DNA of 64,000 nucleotides from JAVXCQ01 sp036659415. GTDB taxonomy: Bacteria; Bacillota; Negativicutes; Acidaminococcales; Acidaminococcaceae. The translations under genes were made by a program, and so were the position numbers. The first letter of the stretch is position 1, and each line of letters begins with the position of its first letter. Of the stretch, positions 17,817 through 25,911 are shown one piece after another. The stretch lies in the NCBI GenBank assembly GCA_036659415.1, contig JAVXCQ010000001.1:62001-126000 (forward strand), in the 5' to 3' direction. The notes beneath the pieces were generated by a model, which did no database searches, was not told where the DNA came from, and saw nothing but the letters and a program-made list of their open reading frames with translations.

Positions 17817-18673
17817 AATGTTTCCCCTTCTTTGTCTAAAAGTAATAATTTATTATAGAGTTCCCTTTTGGGAACCTTGTAGGCTTTAGCAACTTGCACA
17901 AGCGCCAACTTTTTATCCAAGCCTTCGGCGACCAACCTTTGCACCGCTACCAGTGGGTCTTCCACCGCCGCCGCCTCCGTCACAGGAGCCTCGCCCCTGG
18001 CGATAACTAAACAGAATTCTCCTCGGGGCGGTTGACTTTCCAGCCAGTCCAAGGCTTCTGTGAAGGTTCCACGAAAAAACTCTTCGTGGAGTTTCGTCAG
18101 TTCCCTGCCAATGACCAAATGCCGTTCTCCCCAACAAGCTAAAAGGTCCCTTAACACTTCTTTAATGCGATGAGGTGCCTCATACAAGACGATGGTGGCT
18201 GGAATGTATTGCCAATGACTAAGCTCTTCCCGTCGATTTTTTTTACTCTTGGGTAAGAAGCCGCCAAAAAAGAACGGCGCTGCCGGCAAGCCAGAAGCAA
18301 TCAAAGCACATAACGCCGCATTAGCCCCCGGTACCGGCACCACCCGTACCCCGGCAACAATCGCCAATTGAGCCAGTGCTTCGCCTGGATCCGCAATACC
18401 GGGAAACCCAGCATCACTAACCAGAGCAATATTTTTACCCGCCAACAGTTCTGCTAATAATACCGGCCCTTGGCGGTCTTTATTATGTTCGTGATAACTA
18501 ACTAAATGACCATGCAACTCAAAATGAGTTAATAGCTGTCGCGTATGCCGAGTATCCTCGGCCGCAATGAGGTCAGCTTCCTTGAGCATACGAATAGCGC
18601 GTGGCGTCATATCCTCTAGGTTACCTATCGGAGTGGCACACAAATACAAAATTCCCGGTTGTCCCTCACTCAT
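17813..18673 (-). CDS. rsmI: 16S rRNA (cytidine1402-2'-O)-methyltransferase
   Basis: 286 residues. Member of the SAM-dependent tetrapyrrole-methylase fold that methylates the 2'-OH of C1402 in the decoding centre. Motifs: ATPIGNLEDMT at the N-terminus, AAEDTRHT, ALVSDAGFPGIADPG, and PVPGANAAL. The start codon overlaps the stop of the upstream methyltransferase (ATGA). The order yabB-yabC(rsmI)-metS-yabD matches B. subtilis. Confidence 0.95.
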   Translation of the reverse strand: MSEGQPGILYLCATPIGNLEDMTPRAIRMLKEADLIAAEDTRHTRQLLTHFELHGHLVSYHEHNKDRQGPVLLAELLAGKNIALVSDAGFPGIADPGEALAQLAIVAGVRVVPVPGANAALCALIASGLPAAPFFFGGFLPKSKKNRREELSHWQYIPATIVLYEAPHRIKEVLRDLLACWGERHLVIGRELTKLHEEFFRGTFTEALDWLESQPPRGEFCLVIARGEAPVTEAAAVEDPLVAVQRLVAEGLDKKLALVQVAKAYKVPKRELYNKLLLLDKEGETL

Positions 18674-19407
18674 TGTTTCTCCTCCGTCCTCAGCCCATAA
18701 TAGGCCAAAGTTTGCTGCGTGTGCGTACCATCAGGCTTATACATGATTAATGGTGGCAAAACGGCTAGTCCCGGAGCTCCACCCTTGACGAATTCTGCCA
18801 AAAAGACCCATGCCGGTTTCTCCACAAAAGAATGCACCCATTGCAATTTTTTTAGTTCAAAGCCACAACTTTGAGCTAAAGTTAGGCTTGCTGTAAAACG
18901 CTCCGGCAATTGCACCAAAGCAAACCGTCCCCGATACTTCACTGCATAGGCGGCAGCTCGGAAAAAATCTGCTAGAGTCGCCGTAATTTCATGGCAAGCC
19001 GCTTCACCCACCTGCCGCCTTTTACCACCGATGCGGTAGGGTGGATTTGCTACCACCAGGTCAAAGCTTTCTGCAACAAACTGCGTTGGCAGTTGCTTCA
19101 AATCCAGCACCCGTGCCTCCACTCGCTCACTAAGGTCATTATCCTCAATACTGCGTTGCATAAGAGCTACCACCTGCTGGTTGCAATCAATGCCTACTAC
19201 TTTGGCCGCTCCCCGAGCCGCCAGTAGCAGACTAATCGCCCCTGTCCCAGCACCCAATTCCAAGACCCGTGCTTGACGCACCAAATGGGGGAAAGCCGCC
19301 AAAAAAACAGCGTCCGTAGTAAACGCAAATTCGCTACTCGCTTGCCAAATGCCATAATTACACCCAGGTAAGGAATCACAACGCTCCGTTGCCTTTTGCT
19401 TTTCCAT
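18670..19407 (-). CDS. tRNA1(Val) (adenine37-N6)-methyltransferase-like protein (YabB/TrmN6 family)
   Basis: 245 residues. It has a Rossmann methyltransferase fold with SAM motif LELGAGTGAISLLLA and the N6-adenine catalytic motif NPPYR. The N-terminal segment (DSLPGCNYGIWQ..S.FAFTTDAVFLAAF) fits the TrmN6/YabB signature. In E. coli TrmN6 modifies A37 of tRNA-Val; the exact target here is inferred. The start at 19407 leaves 4 bases after the ricT stop but has a poor SD; an in-frame start at 19467 would overlap ricT by 56 bases and is less likely. Confidence 0.85.
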   Translation of the reverse strand: MEKQKATERCDSLPGCNYGIWQASSEFAFTTDAVFLAAFPHLVRQARVLELGAGTGAISLLLAARGAAKVVGIDCNQQVVALMQRSIEDNDLSERVEARVLDLKQLPTQFVAESFDLVVANPPYRIGGKRRQVGEAACHEITATLADFFRAAAYAVKYRGRFALVQLPERFTASLTLAQSCGFELKKLQWVHSFVEKPAWVFLAEFVKGGAPGLAVLPPLIMYKPDGTHTQQTLAYYGLRTEEKQ

Positions 19408-19411
19408 CTGT

Positions 19412-20245
19412 TTAAATTTCAGCCTTGGAAGCTTCGACAATTTCGTCCCAAGACACTTGAATAACATTGTCAGGTGTCAATTGTACCGATGCCGTTTTTT
19501 CTGCACGATTAACGCCCATCACTTTGCCCTCGCCTAGCGGGGTTACAACATTAACACCTGGTCTAGGTGCTACTACCCGTTCCCGGCGACAGCCACCTTC
19601 TTTGTTACAATACAAATGATTTTCATATTTGAGGCAACACATTAAGCGGCCACAAATACCGGAAATTTTCGCCGGATTGAGGGAAAGGCTTTGATCTTTG
19701 GCCATGCGAATAGAAACTGGTTCAAAATCGCCCAAAAAGGTAGCACAGCACAAAGGTCTGCCGCAACAACCAATCCCCCCCAACATTTTGGCTTCATCGC
19801 GCACACCGATTTGACGTAATTCAATTCTTGTACGGAAAACAGCTGCCAAATCTTTGACTAATTCACGAAAATCGATGCGACCTTCAGCGGTAAAATAAAA
19901 AATCATTTTATTTACATCAAAAGTGAATTCCACTTCAATTAAATTCATGGGTAACTTATGAGCTTGAATTTTGCGCACACAAATAGCAAAAGCTTCCTGT
20001 TCCCGAACTTTATTTTCTGCAACCCTCGCTTGATCTGCGGCATTGGCTTTACGCAAAACTGGTTTTAATGGTGAAATCAAATCCTTGGTTTCCACTTCTC
20101 TGGCTCCCACTACGACTTCACCGTATTCTACACCCCGTGCTGTTTCTACAATGGCAAAATCCTCTTTGTTCACACCGGATTCTGCTGGGTCAAAATAATA
20201 TATCTTACCTGCCTTTTTAAATCTAATTCCTACTACTGTTGGCAA
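19412..20245 (-). CDS. ricT: PSP1-domain protein RicT/YaaT
   Basis: 277 residues. The PSP1 C-terminal domain is clear, with cysteine clusters CCGRPLCC and CGRLMCC plus GGCRRE. In B. subtilis RicT forms a complex with RicA and RicF that carries iron-sulfur clusters and helps RNase Y process mRNAs. The start codon is TTG (20243-20245) after GGGGGAG, overlapping the holB stop by 13 bases. The holB-yaaT neighbourhood is conserved across Firmicutes. Partners RicA and RicF are not in this window. Confidence 0.9.
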   Translation of the reverse strand: MPTVVGIRFKKAGKIYYFDPAESGVNKEDFAIVETARGVEYGEVVVGAREVETKDLISPLKPVLRKANAADQARVAENKVREQEAFAICVRKIQAHKLPMNLIEVEFTFDVNKMIFYFTAEGRIDFRELVKDLAAVFRTRIELRQIGVRDEAKMLGGIGCCGRPLCCATFLGDFEPVSIRMAKDQSLSLNPAKISGICGRLMCCLKYENHLYCNKEGGCRRERVVAPRPGVNVVTPLGEGKVMGVNRAEKTASVQLTPDNVIQVSWDEIVEASKAEI

Positions 20246-21234
20246 ATTAACTCCCCCTTACATATTTTATTCATTTTAATAACTAAGGCTTCTAAAACTA
20301 TTTTGCTGCCTGCTTTAGCCACAAGTGCTTGATAACTATCTTGAACGATAGGAATAATCTTCATGATTTGTCCTGTAGACCAGGACTGAAAACAGCTTTT
20401 GATTCGCTCGCTAGCATCTATATTATACAGTTCCGCCGCCAAAGCTTCCTGGCAGAGCAAACCGTCCCGCAATAAAAACAACATCATTTCCGTATATAAC
20501 AGTCCTTGTTGACCGGTAATTTTATCCGGCCACGGTTGTTGCGCAAAAAGTTCCAACACTCTTCCTGTGGGTAATTGTTCCAACAGGTTTAAAACCTCGT
20601 CCCTACACTCTAAGGCATTAACTGTCTGTAGCCGCATAGCCTCACCTAGCGAGCCATCGGCTAAACGTGCTAAAGTCGGTGTGCTTACAGGAGCCACACC
20701 CGCTGCCAGTAGCGCCGCTTCCACTTGGTGCTCTGGTAATGCCCCAAAACGCACTTGCATCACCCGGGACAAAATAGTCGGTAGCAGCTTATCGGTCGTA
20801 GTCGCCACCAAGATGAAAAGCCAGTAAGCTGGTGGTTCTTCCAATAATTTGAGTAAACTATTGGCCGCCGTAGCATTCATTAAGTCTGCCGTATCTATTA
20901 AGCACACTTTATACTGGGATAAGGTGGGGGCATAAGTCGCTTGGGTTGCCAGGGTTTTAATCTGTTCCAGCACGATTTCTTTGCCCTCTTCTAGCTGCTC
21001 CACACAAATAAAATCCGCATGCGCATGAGCGGCAAAAGCACGACACGAGGGACACTGACAAGCCTCTTCCCCTTCTGCTAAACACAGAAAGGACTTGGCA
21101 AAAGCCCGAGCCAAAAGTTTTTTACCTACACCGGCCGGGCCGTAAAATAAAAGCGAAGGCGTGCGCTTATCTAAAGTCAACAAATGCCGGAGCAGTTGCT
21201 TATTTTGTTCATGTCCATAAACCTGTTCCCACAT
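20233..21234 (-). CDS. holB: DNA polymerase III, delta' subunit
   Basis: 333 residues. Clamp-loader AAA+ ATPase-like subunit. Walker A GPAGVGKK is at about 33-40, a zinc module EEACQCPSCRAF follows, then LIDTADLMNATAANSLLKLLEEPP (Walker B/sensor region) and SRVMQVRF. It lies between tmk (57 bases upstream) and ricT (overlapping), as in B. subtilis. The C-terminal third is the poorly conserved helical collar domain. Confidence 0.93.
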   Translation of the reverse strand: MWEQVYGHEQNKQLLRHLLTLDKRTPSLLFYGPAGVGKKLLARAFAKSFLCLAEGEEACQCPSCRAFAAHAHADFICVEQLEEGKEIVLEQIKTLATQATYAPTLSQYKVCLIDTADLMNATAANSLLKLLEEPPAYWLFILVATTTDKLLPTILSRVMQVRFGALPEHQVEAALLAAGVAPVSTPTLARLADGSLGEAMRLQTVNALECRDEVLNLLEQLPTGRVLELFAQQPWPDKITGQQGLLYTEMMLFLLRDGLLCQEALAAELYNIDASERIKSCFQSWSTGQIMKIIPIVQDSYQALVAKAGSKIVLEALVIKMNKICKGELICQQ

Positions 21235-21291
21235 CTTGACCGCCCCCTGCGCTTACTTCCTATTATTATAGTGCAAATTTTCTTTTCTTGC

Positions 21292-21915
21292 TCACTTATC
21301 TAGGAGCGGTATAATGGCGTCCATAAGCTTTTGTTCCACTTGTTCCGGGGCTAGTAAGGCGTCCACCAGTCGAACCCGTTGGGGCGCCCTTTGTGCCAAG
21401 GCTAAAAAACCGGAACGTAATTGTTGCTGAAAAGCAAGACCTTCTTGCTCATAGCGGTCTGTTACACCACGGGCTACCCGTCTAGCCGCTAATAGCCCCG
21501 GTGCTCCATCTAACAAGAGCGTTAAATCCGGCTCTAAGCCGCCTGTGGCAAAATCATTCATCTGTTCAATTGCCTTTAACTCCAGCCCACCCACATAGCC
21601 TTGATAAACCAGGGTAGAGTCACTGAACCGGTCGCAAAGAACAATTAATCCGTCGGCTAACGCTGGTCTAATTACCTGCCGCAAATGTTCTGCCCGTCCG
21701 GCTAAATACAAAAGTGTTGCCGACAGCGCCCCCATGTCTAAGGACGGATCCAACACTAAACTCCGCAGTTTTTCAGCTAGCACCGTACCGCCCGGCTCCC
21801 TAGTGCAGACTACGTTATAGCCAGCCGTCCGTAGCCGCAGAGCCACCCGCTCTAGTTGCGTCGTTTTGCCGCAACCGTCCACGCCCTCAAAGGTAATAAA
21901 AAGTCCTTGTTTCAT
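21292..21915 (-). CDS. tmk: Thymidylate kinase
   Basis: 207 residues. It phosphorylates dTMP to dTDP. P-loop EGVDGCGKTTQ at about 10-20; CTREPGGT follows with the conserved DR-type Arg; DRFSDSTLVYQGYVGG binds dTMP; the LID region is RRVARGVTDRYEQE. The start overlaps the stop of the upstream decarboxylase gene (ATGA). The pairing of an Orn/Lys/Arg decarboxylase with tmk is common in Firmicutes. Confidence 0.96.
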   Translation of the reverse strand: MKQGLFITFEGVDGCGKTTQLERVALRLRTAGYNVVCTREPGGTVLAEKLRSLVLDPSLDMGALSATLLYLAGRAEHLRQVIRPALADGLIVLCDRFSDSTLVYQGYVGGLELKAIEQMNDFATGGLEPDLTLLLDGAPGLLAARRVARGVTDRYEQEGLAFQQQLRSGFLALAQRAPQRVRLVDALLAPEQVEQKLMDAIIPLLDK

Positions 21916-23369
21916 GCCTTCACCACTCTTATCTGAGCCAAGGTGCTATCTTGAGGACCGCTGACCGGTAACCCTAAAGCTAACATTTTTTGGCAATAAT
22001 TTATGATTTCCCAGGTAATTAATTCTCCCGGCAGTAACACCGGTATACCCGGTGGATAAAAGCTAACCTGCTCTGCTGCTACACGTCCTTCGGACGTAGC
22101 AAAAGCCAGCGTTGTTACCGGTGCATAAAAAGCTTGGCGCAAACCTAGTACCGTAGTGCTAAGAGGCAAAGTATCCGGTTCTACAACCGTCAGCGGAGCA
22201 GTCTTTAGTTGTTCTAGCTCCGTAAAAGCTGCCGCCACTTGCTGTACAATCTGCTCAAACTCCCTGGAAGCATCGGCATAAGTTACCAAAAACAGCACAT
22301 TGGTGCGGTCTACCAGCTCTACAGCCACACCCCTTTGTCGTAAAAACGCCCCGACAAAAATACCGGTTAGTCCCCAAGCAGCTACGTTAACAGTCACTTT
22401 TGTCAAATCCAAAGCAAAAACGCCATTGCGCCCAACACAACTAGCATCAAGCACCCGTAGCCCGTCAAAACTCTCCAACCGCTGCCGCAAAGCCTGTGCT
22501 GCGCTCAGTGCTCCCTGCACCAGCTTCTCTCCATGAGCCGCCATTTGTCCACGCGCTGCATCTAACGAAGCCATGAGCAAGTAGTTAGGACTAGTTGACG
22601 TAAGAAGGCTCATCGTTTGTGCCGCCCGTTCCAAGTCTATGCGGGGGCCACGCACATGGAGCATGGAGCATTGAGTCCAAGCCCCCAATAATTTATGGGT
22701 GCTTTGTGCACAAGCATCGGCGCCACACGCCAATGCTGATGGTGGCAATAACTTACTAAACCCCAAATGCGCGCCGTGCGCCTCATCTACTAAGAGCAGC
22801 ACCCCATATTGCTGTGCAATATGAGCCAGTTGCGCTAGGTCAGCAGCCATCCCGTAATAATTGGGACTGGTCACTAGAAGCGCTTTGATCTGGGGATCTT
22901 TAGTCAACGCCGCTACTACAGCGGTTGGCGTCACTTGAGTATTAATGCCAAAAGTGTCATCATACTCCGGGGCCAGAAACACCGCCTGTAAGTCGCCCAA
23001 AATTAAGCCCCCTGCTACAGAGCGATGAGCATTGCGGGGTACTAATACCTTGTCCCCCGGTTGCAGCGCACACAGGAGCATAGCGTGAATTGCTTCCGTC
23101 GTCCCATTCACAGCAAAAAAGCTTCGCTCCGCTCCATACAGTTCTGCTGCTAATTGTTGAGCCTTGGCTAAACACCCAGTAGGTTGGTGCAAATCGTCCA
23201 ATTCGCTCATTAAAGACACGTCCAGTTCCAAGGCCGTAGCCGGAAAAAGTTCTCCTAGCTCCGCCGCAAGACCACGACCGCCCTTATGTCCCGGTGTATG
23301 CAAAGGATAAACCCCTGCTTGTTTATATGCGAGCATGGCCTCTACTAAAGGCATCTGTACCTTCGTCAC
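21912..23369 (-). CDS. Orn/Lys/Arg decarboxylase family PLP enzyme (fold type I)
   Basis: 485 residues. The major domain has LHTPGHKGG at the start, the PLP-binding lysine in AQSTHKLLGAW, and VDEAHGAH with the aspartate contacting the pyridine nitrogen. The C-terminal domain carries the FYPPGIPVLLPGE signature. Relatives decarboxylate arginine, lysine or ornithine to polyamines; substrate is not predictable. I chose the GTG at 23369, since the upstream in-frame TTG (23381) overlaps the SD GGAGG itself; the ATG at 23354 is another option. It is the first gene of the operon ending with tatD and has a good promoter. Confidence 0.88.
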   Translation of the reverse strand: MTKVQMPLVEAMLAYKQAGVYPLHTPGHKGGRGLAAELGELFPATALELDVSLMSELDDLHQPTGCLAKAQQLAAELYGAERSFFAVNGTTEAIHAMLLCALQPGDKVLVPRNAHRSVAGGLILGDLQAVFLAPEYDDTFGINTQVTPTAVVAALTKDPQIKALLVTSPNYYGMAADLAQLAHIAQQYGVLLLVDEAHGAHLGFSKLLPPSALACGADACAQSTHKLLGAWTQCSMLHVRGPRIDLERAAQTMSLLTSTSPNYLLMASLDAARGQMAAHGEKLVQGALSAAQALRQRLESFDGLRVLDASCVGRNGVFALDLTKVTVNVAAWGLTGIFVGAFLRQRGVAVELVDRTNVLFLVTYADASREFEQIVQQVAAAFTELEQLKTAPLTVVEPDTLPLSTTVLGLRQAFYAPVTTLAFATSEGRVAAEQVSFYPPGIPVLLPGELITWEIINYCQKMLALGLPVSGPQDSTLAQIRVVKA

Positions 23370-23410
23370 AACTTCCTCCAACTACCTATACTTATCCATA
23401 ATATCCTTAT

Positions 23411-23439
23411 ATTTTAGCACAGCCAGCACGCTCCCACAA
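23411..23439 (-). promoter_or_regulatory. Promoter of the decarboxylase-tmk-holB-...-tatD operon
   Basis: Minus strand TTGTGG (23434-23439), a 17-base spacer and TAAAAT (23411-23416), about 40 bases before the GTG start. Confidence 0.6.
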
Positions 23440-23460
23440 GAATAATCGCCGGCACTAAAA

Positions 23461-23501
23461 ACCACAAGGCAAAGAAGCGATATGCATCTTTGCCTTGTGG
23501 T
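23461..23501 (-). terminator. Terminator after the first 342-residue paralog
   Basis: A perfect 15-base stem (23461-23475 and 23487-23501, arm ACCACAAGGCAAAGA) sits directly after the stop, followed by TTTTT on the minus strand. Confidence 0.85.
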
Positions 23502-23507
23502 CAATTT

Positions 23508-24536
23508 TCATCTTTGATTTTTTTTGGGAACATCTTCGATTGCATAAGGGTCAACCTCCGGGAACACCGCCCGAATCATTTCGACACAATCTCTAATATC
23601 AATAGTATTCAAAACATTAAAATTGCCCCGTTTGAGTAATAGGTCAGTACGCGTAATAGTTCTTAAGGTTTTAACCAAGAAACAAGTATACACAAACAGG
23701 GTTTTTTCTTTGTCATCATACTTGTCAAAATCCACCTTTTTAGCCGTGAGTTCCTCTAGTTTTTCCACTTGTGCTAAATATTCCGCCTGCAATTTTTGTG
23801 TTCCGATTAAAATACGCTCAATTACCACCTGAACACGCCGTAATCTACCCACCGCATCAGCCAGTTCCATCGAATGATAATCAATCTTATCCTTAATTTT
23901 CATAGCCTCAGCTTTGTCTTTATCCCCCATAGTCGCTACACCGAAATCAGGAATAAGGTTTGGTACATTTAAAACCGAATTAAGCACAGCGGCCTCTGCC
24001 ACCATCCCGGTTGGTTTAATTTTAAACTTGCTGGCAACCAGCGCCTCCAAAATCGTACTGCCCTTTTCACAACGTGGGAAGCCCGGTAGTTCATTAAGTT
24101 CCTGTTTATCCAGTTTTTGCGTCAACGTTCCGCCATATAAGCATAAAGCGGTGCAAATGCCGGTACCCTGCACGACCAACTCTTGATCAATAATAGCCTG
24201 CACCACACGAGCGGCTTCTTTTAAGGTTTCGCCTTCCGGTTTACCCAAGCGGAAATTTTCAAAACTGAAATAGGTCATCTGCTTGGGCACATGGTCCATT
24301 TTTGCAATAATCGTAGCCAAGCGATCAAAACTAACCCAACTTGCTATTTTAAGCTCCCCCAAAGTAAATGCAGCTGGCATTATCTTCTTTTGGGCTTGGT
24401 AAAATGCATATTTCTCATCATCATAGCGTGCTTCGGCATTTTCTATGATTTGCTTGACATTGCGCATATCCCGGTAGATTTTAATTCCGGCAGCGCCTAA
24501 CCCTGCGGCAATCCATACAGCCATTGGTACACTCAT
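23508..24536 (-). CDS. Uncharacterised 342-residue protein, tandem paralog A
   Basis: I do not recognise the family. An N-terminal glycine/alanine-rich hydrophobic stretch (about 4-20) could be a membrane anchor. Next is a conserved Y-rich helical segment (NAEARYDDEKYAFYQAQKK). Residues about 75-180 hold several cysteines (GTGICTALCLYGG, GFPRCEKGSTILEALV). A heptad-like region (about 220-285, ELADAVGRLRRVQ) and a C-terminal helical part ending in acidic/proline residues follow. It is about three-quarters identical to the next gene over its whole length. GAGGGT precedes the ATG. It stands alone between two terminators. The lysine/ornithine decarboxylase gene lies beyond its sister copy. Confidence 0.8.
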   Translation of the reverse strand: MSVPMAVWIAAGLGAAGIKIYRDMRNVKQIIENAEARYDDEKYAFYQAQKKIMPAAFTLGELKIASWVSFDRLATIIAKMDHVPKQMTYFSFENFRLGKPEGETLKEAARVVQAIIDQELVVQGTGICTALCLYGGTLTQKLDKQELNELPGFPRCEKGSTILEALVASKFKIKPTGMVAEAAVLNSVLNVPNLIPDFGVATMGDKDKAEAMKIKDKIDYHSMELADAVGRLRRVQVVIERILIGTQKLQAEYLAQVEKLEELTAKKVDFDKYDDKEKTLFVYTCFLVKTLRTITRTDLLLKRGNFNVLNTIDIRDCVEMIRAVFPEVDPYAIEDVPKKNQR

Positions 24537-24648
24537 AAATAACCCTCACTTTACTTATAAATTTTGAACATCGACCAACATTTACTTCTTCTGCGCCAAA
24601 ATTAAAAGTCCTGCTTTTCGTGCACAATAAAAACCTATGAACCATAAA

Positions 24649-24680
24649 ACTACCGCTGTTAGAAAAATAACAGCGGTAGT
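24649..24680 (-). terminator. Terminator after paralog B (copy of the hairpin at 25861)
   Basis: A 13-base stem (24649-24661 and 24668-24680) with a 6-base loop, followed by a partly T-rich stretch on the minus strand. The core CTACCGCTGTTA/TAACAGCGGTAG is the same as in the hairpin at 25861-25894. Confidence 0.75.
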
Positions 24681-24715
24681 GGAAACTGCTATAACATTGA
24701 CTTTTTGCGAACTGC

Positions 24716-25744
24716 TTATTTTTTAACTTTTTTTGGTGCATCTTCAATTGCATACGGGTCAAGCTCTGGAAACACCGCCCGGATCAACTCGATGCTATTT
24801 CTAATGTCAATGGTATTCAGCACATTAAAACTACCCCGTTTAAGTAATAGATCTGTCCGGGTTACGCTTCTTAACGTTTTGACCAAAAAACAAGTATAAA
24901 CAAACAAAGTTTGCTCTTTGGCATCGTACTTTTCAAAATCCACTTTGTTTGCCGTCAGGGCTTCTAAATTGGCAATCTGCACTAAATATTCCGTCTGCAA
25001 TTTTTGAAGTCCCGTTACAAGACGTTCAATGACTGCGTGCACCCTCCGTATTCTACCTACAGCATCAGCCAATTCCATCGAGCGATAATCAATCTTGTCC
25101 TTAATTTCCATGGCTTTGGTTTTATCTTTCTCATCCAGCTCGGTTACGCCAAAATCAGTAATGAGATTTGGTACATTTAAAAGGCTGTTAATAATAGCTG
25201 CCTCCGCCACCATACCGGCTGGCTTAATTTTAAATTTACTGGCAACCAACGCTTCCAAAATAGTACTACCTTTTTCGCAACGTGGAAACCCCGGCAGTTG
25301 ATTAAGTTCTTGCTTATCCAGTTTTTGCGTCATGGTCGCACCGTACAAACACAAAGCCGTAAAAATGCCCGTACCCTCCACGGCTAACTCTTGATTGATC
25401 ACCGCCTGCACCAATTGAGCCTTTTCCTTTAAAATTTCTCCTTCCGGTTTACCCATGCGGAAATTTTCAAAACTCAAGTAAGTCATTTGGCGGGGCAGGT
25501 GTTCCATTTTCAGTAAAATTGTAGCCAAGCGCCCCAAACTAACCCAGCTTTCGACTTTAAGTTTACCCAAGGCAATTGTTGCCGGCATAATTTTCTTTTG
25601 AGCTTGGTAAAAAGCATATTTTTCATCATCATAGCGTGCTTCGGCATTTTCTATGATTTGCTTGACGTTGCGCATCTCTCGATAGATCTTAATTCCGGCA
25701 GCGCCTAAGCCTGCGGCAATCCAAACAGCCATCGGTACACCCAT
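24716..25744 (-). CDS. Uncharacterised 342-residue protein, tandem paralog B
   Basis: Same length and architecture as its neighbour: N-terminal hydrophobic glycine-rich segment, NAEARYDDEKYAFYQAQKK, the cysteine-containing middle (GFPRCEKGSTILEALV is identical) and a C-terminal DLLLKRGSFNVLNTIDI block. Most substitutions are conservative, so both copies look functional. GAGGGT lies just upstream of the ATG, and a TATAAT stands about 20 bases before the start codon, with no clear -35. The 180 bases upstream are recognisably homologous to those upstream of copy A, so the duplication covers gene, leader and hairpin. Function unknown; the hydrophobic N-terminus suggests membrane association. Confidence 0.8.
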   Translation of the reverse strand: MGVPMAVWIAAGLGAAGIKIYREMRNVKQIIENAEARYDDEKYAFYQAQKKIMPATIALGKLKVESWVSLGRLATILLKMEHLPRQMTYLSFENFRMGKPEGEILKEKAQLVQAVINQELAVEGTGIFTALCLYGATMTQKLDKQELNQLPGFPRCEKGSTILEALVASKFKIKPAGMVAEAAIINSLLNVPNLITDFGVTELDEKDKTKAMEIKDKIDYRSMELADAVGRIRRVHAVIERLVTGLQKLQTEYLVQIANLEALTANKVDFEKYDAKEQTLFVYTCFLVKTLRSVTRTDLLLKRGSFNVLNTIDIRNSIELIRAVFPELDPYAIEDAPKKVKK

Positions 25745-25860
25745 AAAGAACCCTCACTTTGCATTATAAAGTTTTAACTTCTAACAACGTTTATTTCTTC
25801 TGCGTCTAAATAAAAATTCCTGCTTTTAACCCCTCCATAAAAGTAAGGTAAACCATAAAA

Positions 25861-25894
25861 AGCTACCGCTGTTACATTTGTAACAGCGGTAGCT
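25861..25894 (-). terminator. Terminator after the lysine/ornithine decarboxylase
   Basis: A 15-base perfect stem (25861-25875 and 25880-25894, arm AGCTACCGCTGTTAC) with a 4-base loop, followed by TTTTTATGG on the minus strand, 17 bases after the stop codon. Confidence 0.85.
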
Positions 25895-25911
25895 TGGCTA
25901 CATTATAAAAT

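Larger units (their letters stand above)
24537..25911. repeat. About 1.2-kb tandem duplication (gene + leader + hairpin)
   Basis: The region upstream of copy A (24537-24680) and that upstream of copy B (25745-25894) share AACCCTCACTTT, TTCTTCTGCG, TCCTGCTTTT, ACCATAAAA and the ctaccgctgtta hairpin in the same order. The duplicated unit is thus about 1.2 kb: the 342-codon gene plus its leader plus the hairpin that ends the preceding gene. Confidence 0.75.

Noticed and set aside
24649..25894. Interspersed mobile repeat based on the shared hairpin core
   Set aside because: Only two copies, and they are explained by tandem duplication of the whole gene unit.
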